From: Streptomyces typhae | GTDB lineage: Bacteria; Actinomycetota; Actinomycetes; Streptomycetales; Streptomycetaceae | Length of the DNA: 64,000 bases | Direction of reading: 5' to 3' | Assembly (NCBI RefSeq): GCF_009755605.1 | Contig: NZ_WPNZ01000007.1 | Coordinates: 268,168-332,167 of the forward strand | Part shown: piece by piece, positions 60,427 through 64,000 of the stretch | How positions within the stretch are numbered: position 1 is the first letter of the stretch | Layout of the letters: each line of letters opens with the position of its first letter | Notes under the pieces: model-generated | Databases searched by the model: none | What the model was told of the DNA's origin: nothing | The model's input: only the letters and a program-made list of their open reading frames with translations | Program-made: the position numbers and the translations under genes

Positions 60427-61437
60427 CTAGGCGTTGGGGCCGGGGGCGGGAGAGGTTCCGGACCCGGCGGCGGAAGCGGTTCCGGACCCGGGGGCGGGCC
60501 CAGGGCGCTTCCCGGGGGACGGCGGCGCCGCGTTGGGCCGCTCCTCGGCCCCGGCGGCCCGAGCCATCTCCTCCAGCCTGCCCAGCATCGGCATCGGGTC
60601 GGTGCCCACGGTCCCCGGCAGGAAGTCCGCGATCCTCCGGGGTGTCCAGCCGCCCTCCGCGTACCCGGCGCGCAGCTCGCGCGGCTGGGCCCAGACGGCG
60701 ATCTTCGGGCCTGCGACGGTGTACACCTGGCCGGTGATCCTCTCCTGCCGGGCCCGGTCGCTGAGGAGGTAGACGACGAGGGCGGCGACGTCCTCGGGTT
60801 CGCCGATCTCCGTGAGTTCCATGGGGACGTTCGCGGACATCCGGGTGCGGGCGACGGGGGCGACGGCGTTGGCGGTGACCCCGTACTTGTGCAGGCCGAG
60901 CGCGGCGCTGCGGACCAGGGAGATGATGCCGCCCTTGGCGGCGCTGTAGTTGGCCTGGGCCACGGAGCCCTGGTGGTTGCCGCTGGTGAAGCCGACGAGG
61001 GTGCCGGAGCGCTGCTCGCGCATGACGGCGGACGCGGCCCTGAAGACGGTGAAGGTGCCCTTCAGATGGGTGGCGACGACGGGGTCCCACTCCTGCTCGG
61101 ACATGTTGAACAGCATGCGCTCGCGCAGGATGCCCGCCACGCACACGACGCCGTCCACGCGCCCGTACTCGGCGAGGGCCACGTCGACGATCCGCTGTCC
61201 GCCCGCCATCGTGGAGACGTCGTCGGCGACGGCGACCGCCGTGCCGCCCGCCGACTCGATCTCCTTGACGACGGCGGCGGCGACCTCGCTCGTGGGCTCA
61301 CCGCCCTCGATCGACACGCCGTAGTCGTTGACGACGACCTTCGCGCCCTCGGCCGCCGCGGCGAGGGCGACCGCCCGGCCGATGCCCCGCCCGGCGCCGG
61401 TCACGGCGATGACCTTGCCTGCCAAGAAGTTCCCCAC
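60427..61437 (-). CDS. SDR dehydrogenase, multifunctional-enzyme-type (hydroxyacyl-CoA dehydrogenase-like)
   Basis: 336 aa from GTG 61437 with AAGGGG upstream. SDR motif VTGAGRGIGRAVALAAAAEGAKVVVNDYGVSIEGGEPTSE and VAGILRERMLFNMSEQEWDPVVATHLKGTF are of the 17-beta-HSD4/MFE-2 type. Active site YSAAKGG. A C-terminal Pro/Gly/Ser-rich tail of about 40 aa is unusual. First gene of the SDR-ACAD-ADH operon; the operator lies 22 bp upstream. Confidence 0.93.
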   Translation of the reverse strand: MGNFLAGKVIAVTGAGRGIGRAVALAAAAEGAKVVVNDYGVSIEGGEPTSEVAAAVVKEIESAGGTAVAVADDVSTMAGGQRIVDVALAEYGRVDGVVCVAGILRERMLFNMSEQEWDPVVATHLKGTFTVFRAASAVMREQRSGTLVGFTSGNHQGSVAQANYSAAKGGIISLVRSAALGLHKYGVTANAVAPVARTRMSANVPMELTEIGEPEDVAALVVYLLSDRARQERITGQVYTVAGPKIAVWAQPRELRAGYAEGGWTPRRIADFLPGTVGTDPMPMLGRLEEMARAAGAEERPNAAPPSPGKRPGPAPGSGTASAAGSGTSPAPGPNA

Positions 61438-61458
61438 ACCGGCCCCTTCCCGCGGTTT

Positions 61459-61473
61459 CTGACGACCCGTTAG
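61459..61473. promoter_or_regulatory. operator between divergent SDR operon and cyclase
   Basis: CTGACGACCCGTTAG, 11 of 12 fixed positions. It lies 21 bp from the SDR start and 47 bp from the cyclase start, so could control both. Confidence 0.72.
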
Positions 61474-61520
61474 ATTTTATGGCCCGCCGGACACGGGAAG
61501 ACAAGCCCCGGGGAGCGTCC

Positions 61521-62483
61521 ATGTCAGCGCCGAGCCCGCCGGACCCGCCCGCCGCGCCGTCCTTGCCGCCGCCGTACCCCGATCTCGCCGCGCGCGTGAA
61601 CAACTGGGGGCGCTGGGGCGCCGACGACGAGATCGGCACCCTGAACCTGATCACCGACGCGGTGGTGCGCGCGGCCGCCGCGACGGTGCGGACGGGGCTG
61701 CGGGTACCGCTCGCGCTGCCGCTGCGCCAGGACGGCGTCCAGTCCGGCGCGATCCCGGGCCGGGTCAATCCGCTGCACACGATGGTGCAGATCAACCGAC
61801 GACTCTTCGGCCCGGACTCCGTCGCCACCAGCGACGACACCGTGACGATGGGCCTACAGGCGGCCACTCACTGGGACGCCCTGCCGCACGCCTCGCACTC
61901 GGGCCTGCTCTACAACGGCCGCCCCGCCGACACGATCACCGCGCACGGGGGTGCCCGCTTCAGCTCCATCGCCACGGCCACCCATGTCGTCTCGCGCGGC
62001 GTCCTGCTCGACGTCGCCGCCGCCAAGGGCCTGCCGCGGCTGGCCACCGGCCACGCGGTGACGCCCGAAGACCTGGACGTGGCCGAGGAGTTCGGGCGCG
62101 TCACGGTCGGCGCGGGCGACATCGTCCTCGTACGGACGGGCCAGCTCCAGGTGTATCTGGCGGGCGACAGGGCGGCCTACGCGTATCCGTCGCCGGGTCT
62201 GTCGGTGCGGACGCCGGAGTGGTTCCACGCGCGGGACGTGGCGGCCGTCGCCAACGACACGCTCACCTTCGAGATCTGCCCGCCGGAGATCGAGAACCTG
62301 TGGCTGCCGGTGCACGCCCTCGACCTGGTCGAGATGGGCATGCCGCAGGGCCAGAACTGGAATCTGGAGGACTTGTCCACAGCCTGTGGAGAGACGGGTC
62401 GGTACGCCTTCCTGCTGTCGGCGACGCCCGAGCCCTTCCTGGGGGCGACGGGCTCTCCGGTGGCGCCGGTCGCGATTCTGTGA
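61521..62483 (+). CDS. cyclase family / kynurenine-formamidase-like metallohydrolase
   Basis: 320 aa from ATG 61521 with GGGGAG 6 nt upstream; an upstream ATG at 61479 lacks a site. The cyclase fold (PF04199) shows NNWGRWGADDEIGTLNLIT, TMGLQAATHWDALPHASHSG with the metal-binding His-x-Asp, and GDIVLVRTGQ. Members hydrolyse amides or lactones; ring opening of a lactone or cyclic amide is a reasonable guess. Divergent from SDR-ACAD-ADH across an operator. Confidence 0.9.
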   Translation: MSAPSPPDPPAAPSLPPPYPDLAARVNNWGRWGADDEIGTLNLITDAVVRAAAATVRTGLRVPLALPLRQDGVQSGAIPGRVNPLHTMVQINRRLFGPDSVATSDDTVTMGLQAATHWDALPHASHSGLLYNGRPADTITAHGGARFSSIATATHVVSRGVLLDVAAAKGLPRLATGHAVTPEDLDVAEEFGRVTVGAGDIVLVRTGQLQVYLAGDRAAYAYPSPGLSVRTPEWFHARDVAAVANDTLTFEICPPEIENLWLPVHALDLVEMGMPQGQNWNLEDLSTACGETGRYAFLLSATPEPFLGATGSPVAPVAIL

Positions 62484-62994
62484 CCCCGGCACCGGCCCAC
62501 CGGGAGGGTCGGGTGGCGGCGCGTCCGCGCCCGCCCCGAGCGCTGTACGGCGCGCCGCCATCCGGCTCCGGCGCACGGGCCCCGCCCCCCTTGCCGCCCT
62601 GGAGGAGCACCACGCCGAATCACGAACCGCACCTCGCCGAGGGCCGGGCCACAGGCACCAGCGCCCCTCGGCGTCCCCTCGCGACGGATCGCTGCGACCA
62701 GCGTGATCAATTGGTCACGGTACGTCAACACCGAGTCGAGGATTTACGGGGTTTGCCGGATTTACCCGCGCCCGCGCACGGCCGCGCATCGAGGCACGGG
62801 ACGGCGCATACGACGGCACGGCGGGCGGCTCGGGGGCGCGGGGCGCGCGTCGTGGGGCGCGGGGACACAGGAGGGCGTGGGAGCGGCCGGGGGTCCACAC
62901 TGCTCCGCGGGGGAAGCCGGGGGCTCGCGCGGCCCCGTACGGGAAGCCGGGGTTTCGCACGGCTCCGCAGAGGAAACCGGGGGTCCGCACCGCT
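62484..62994. other. gene-free 511-bp region with palindrome and GGGGAAGCC-type repeats
   Basis: GTGATCAATTGGTCAC (62703-62718) is a near-perfect palindrome with one mismatch pair. From about 62905 to 62994 there are three degenerate 33-36 bp copies around GGAAGCCGGGG. Nothing in six frames shows a supported start with coding-type third positions. Confidence 0.7.
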
Positions 62995-63543
62995 TCACAC
63001 GGCTTCGTACGCGACGTCCTGGTGGTTCGTGCCCGCGAACTTCTGGCGGGGGGCGCCGGTGAAGTCCTGGTGGGTGGTGCCGGCGAACGTGTCGGCGGGG
63101 GTGGACGCGTCGCAGCGGTCGACCTCGCACCAGATGCTCTTGCCGCCGCCCTCGTGCCGCCAGCCCCAGCGGTCGGCGAGGCCGTCGACGAGTTCCAGGC
63201 CGCGGCCGTTGGTGTCGTCGCCGTCCGCGTGCCGGGGCCGGGGCGGGCGGGCGCTGCGGTCGGCGACCTCCACCCGGACGGTGCCGGGCTCGTCGGTACC
63301 GGGCTCGTCGGTGCCGGGCTCGTCGGCGGGCGGTCCGGGGAGCAGCATGCGCAGGACCGCCGGACAGCCCGTGTGCACCACGGCGTTGGTGACGAGTTCC
63401 GAGATCAGCAGGATCAGCGTCTCGGCCACCGGCTCGTCGGCAGCTATACCCGACCCGGCAAGCCGGGAACGGGCCCATCTGCGCGCCCGGCCCACCTCCG
63501 CGGGATCCGGCCCGACTTCCAGCTGAACATGAAGCACCTGCAC
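62995..63543 (-). CDS. ATP-binding regulatory protein (HATPase_c_2)
   Basis: 182 aa. GHKL fold: N box LLISELVTNAVVHTGCPAVLR, VRVEVADRSARPPRPRHADGDDTNGRGLELVDGLADRWGW. It is of the single-domain anti-sigma or RsbW-like kinase kind. Two short tandem insertions: DEPGT repeated three times (63287-63325), and a C-terminal tail of AGTTHQDF-like units ending at the stop. GTG start with weak ribosome site. It is not adjacent to an XRE/DUF397 pair. Confidence 0.88.
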   Translation of the reverse strand: MQVLHVQLEVGPDPAEVGRARRWARSRLAGSGIAADEPVAETLILLISELVTNAVVHTGCPAVLRMLLPGPPADEPGTDEPGTDEPGTVRVEVADRSARPPRPRHADGDDTNGRGLELVDGLADRWGWRHEGGGKSIWCEVDRCDASTPADTFAGTTHQDFTGAPRQKFAGTNHQDVAYEAV

Positions 63544-64000
63544 CGCTCACACCATCCGAACCGGCGGACACATCGCCTCGTGGCTCCAGGGGATCACCGA
63601 CCGTGATCCCCTTGGGAGACAGCATGGTTGACGTTCAGTCACCCCAACAAGCGCTTCGGGCATATTCCAGCGCGAAGGAGTACGCGTGCGGCATACTGTG
63701 CGACGCACACTGCGGGTGGTCGAACAGGCGGGCGCTCGGCCTCGTCCTGCGCGGCGAGAAACGCGCGTCACCAGGCACGGAGCCGCCTCGGGGGCAACAC
63801 CGGCACGGCTCGGCCTCAGGACCACTCGCATCTCACACAAGGTACCGGAGCCGGGCACCGACTCCGCGTCGTGACGAGTCGCGCGTAGGACACAACCCGA
63901 TATCGACGCTCAGTAGCCTTACCGGCTTTTCACCGGCACACAAGTCGATCATGTGGTGCTCACGGGGCGCAATCGGCGACGTCCTGTCGCCCCTCGGTCC
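63544..64000. other. window end without a supported gene
   Basis: A frame from ATG 63624 (GGGAG 6 nt upstream) stays open to the window edge, and a GTG at 63686 has AAGGAG 5 nt upstream, but both have third positions unlike the neighbours. The part around 63890-63960 has lower GC and looks like promoter space for a gene beyond the window. I call nothing here. Confidence 0.4.

Noticed and set aside
63624..64000. Gene starting at ATG 63624 and running off the window
   Set aside because: Third-position base use is unlike neighbouring genes; a good ribosome site alone does not support it.

Overview
The window is very GC-rich chromosomal DNA of a Streptomyces or close relative. The evidence is third-codon G/C bias, GTG starts, SARP regulation, an XRE/DUF397 (bald-type) pair, a fused F420-precursor synthase FbiC, and an afsR-afsS-afsK-kbpA locus that controls antibiotic production and development in Streptomyces. 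I see no rRNA, tRNA, transposase, phage gene or CRISPR array. LAYOUT: 1-6 kb holds a degenerate ADP-ribosylglycohydrolase, a small VOC-like protein, a large STAND/TPR ATPase, an anti-sigma-type ATPase and an XRE/DUF397 pair. 6-11 kb holds fbiC, a repeat field and a Tat-exported PHP phosphoesterase. 11-19 kb holds catabolic enzymes on the minus strand (ALDH, D-aminoacylase-like amidohydrolase, two LLM flavin/F420 oxidoreductases, SDR, amidohydrolase) and a pentapeptide-repeat protein. 19.5-24 kb holds afsR, an AfsS-like small protein, a secreted protein with the same type of repeat, and a lipoprotein. 24.4-29 kb holds a VOC protein and a CoA-ester module (FadD3-like ligase, thiolase, DUF35, enoyl-CoA hydratase) lying between afsS and afsK. 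29-34 kb holds afsK, a probable kbpA and a TetR regulator. 34-37.4 kb holds a Ddn-like protein, an acyl-CoA dehydrogenase and a second thiolase. 37.4-42.6 kb is an accessory group (NUDIX, XRE, unknown, APH-like, methyltransferase, HAD). 42.7-45 kb holds a secreted Ca-binding repeat protein, a PNPOx protein and a GNAT. 45-54 kb holds minisatellites, a second DUF35, an FAD monooxygenase, an NDP-forming acyl-CoA synthetase, an enoyl-CoA hydratase, regulator fragments and a flavin reductase. 53.5-58 kb holds two MFS transporters, a GlxA-type AraC regulator and a GNAT. 58-62.5 kb holds ADH, acyl-CoA dehydrogenase and SDR, divergent from a cyclase. The end holds an ATP-binding protein and an unassigned tail. 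HOW IT WORKS TOGETHER: the main result is a 15-bp palindrome, CTGACG-N3-CGTCAG, in front of nearly every catabolic transcription unit. Ten sites match at least 10 of 12 fixed positions, four of them perfectly; an eleventh is weak. They lie between 15.5 and 61.5 kb and are absent in front of the afs, F420, accessory and housekeeping genes. This points to one scattered regulon for breakdown of a CoA-activated, probably steroid- or terpenoid-like carbon source, interleaved with the afs locus. The TetR gene at 33.1 kb is the best local candidate for its repressor. The substrate is unknown, and ring-opening oxygenases are not seen here.
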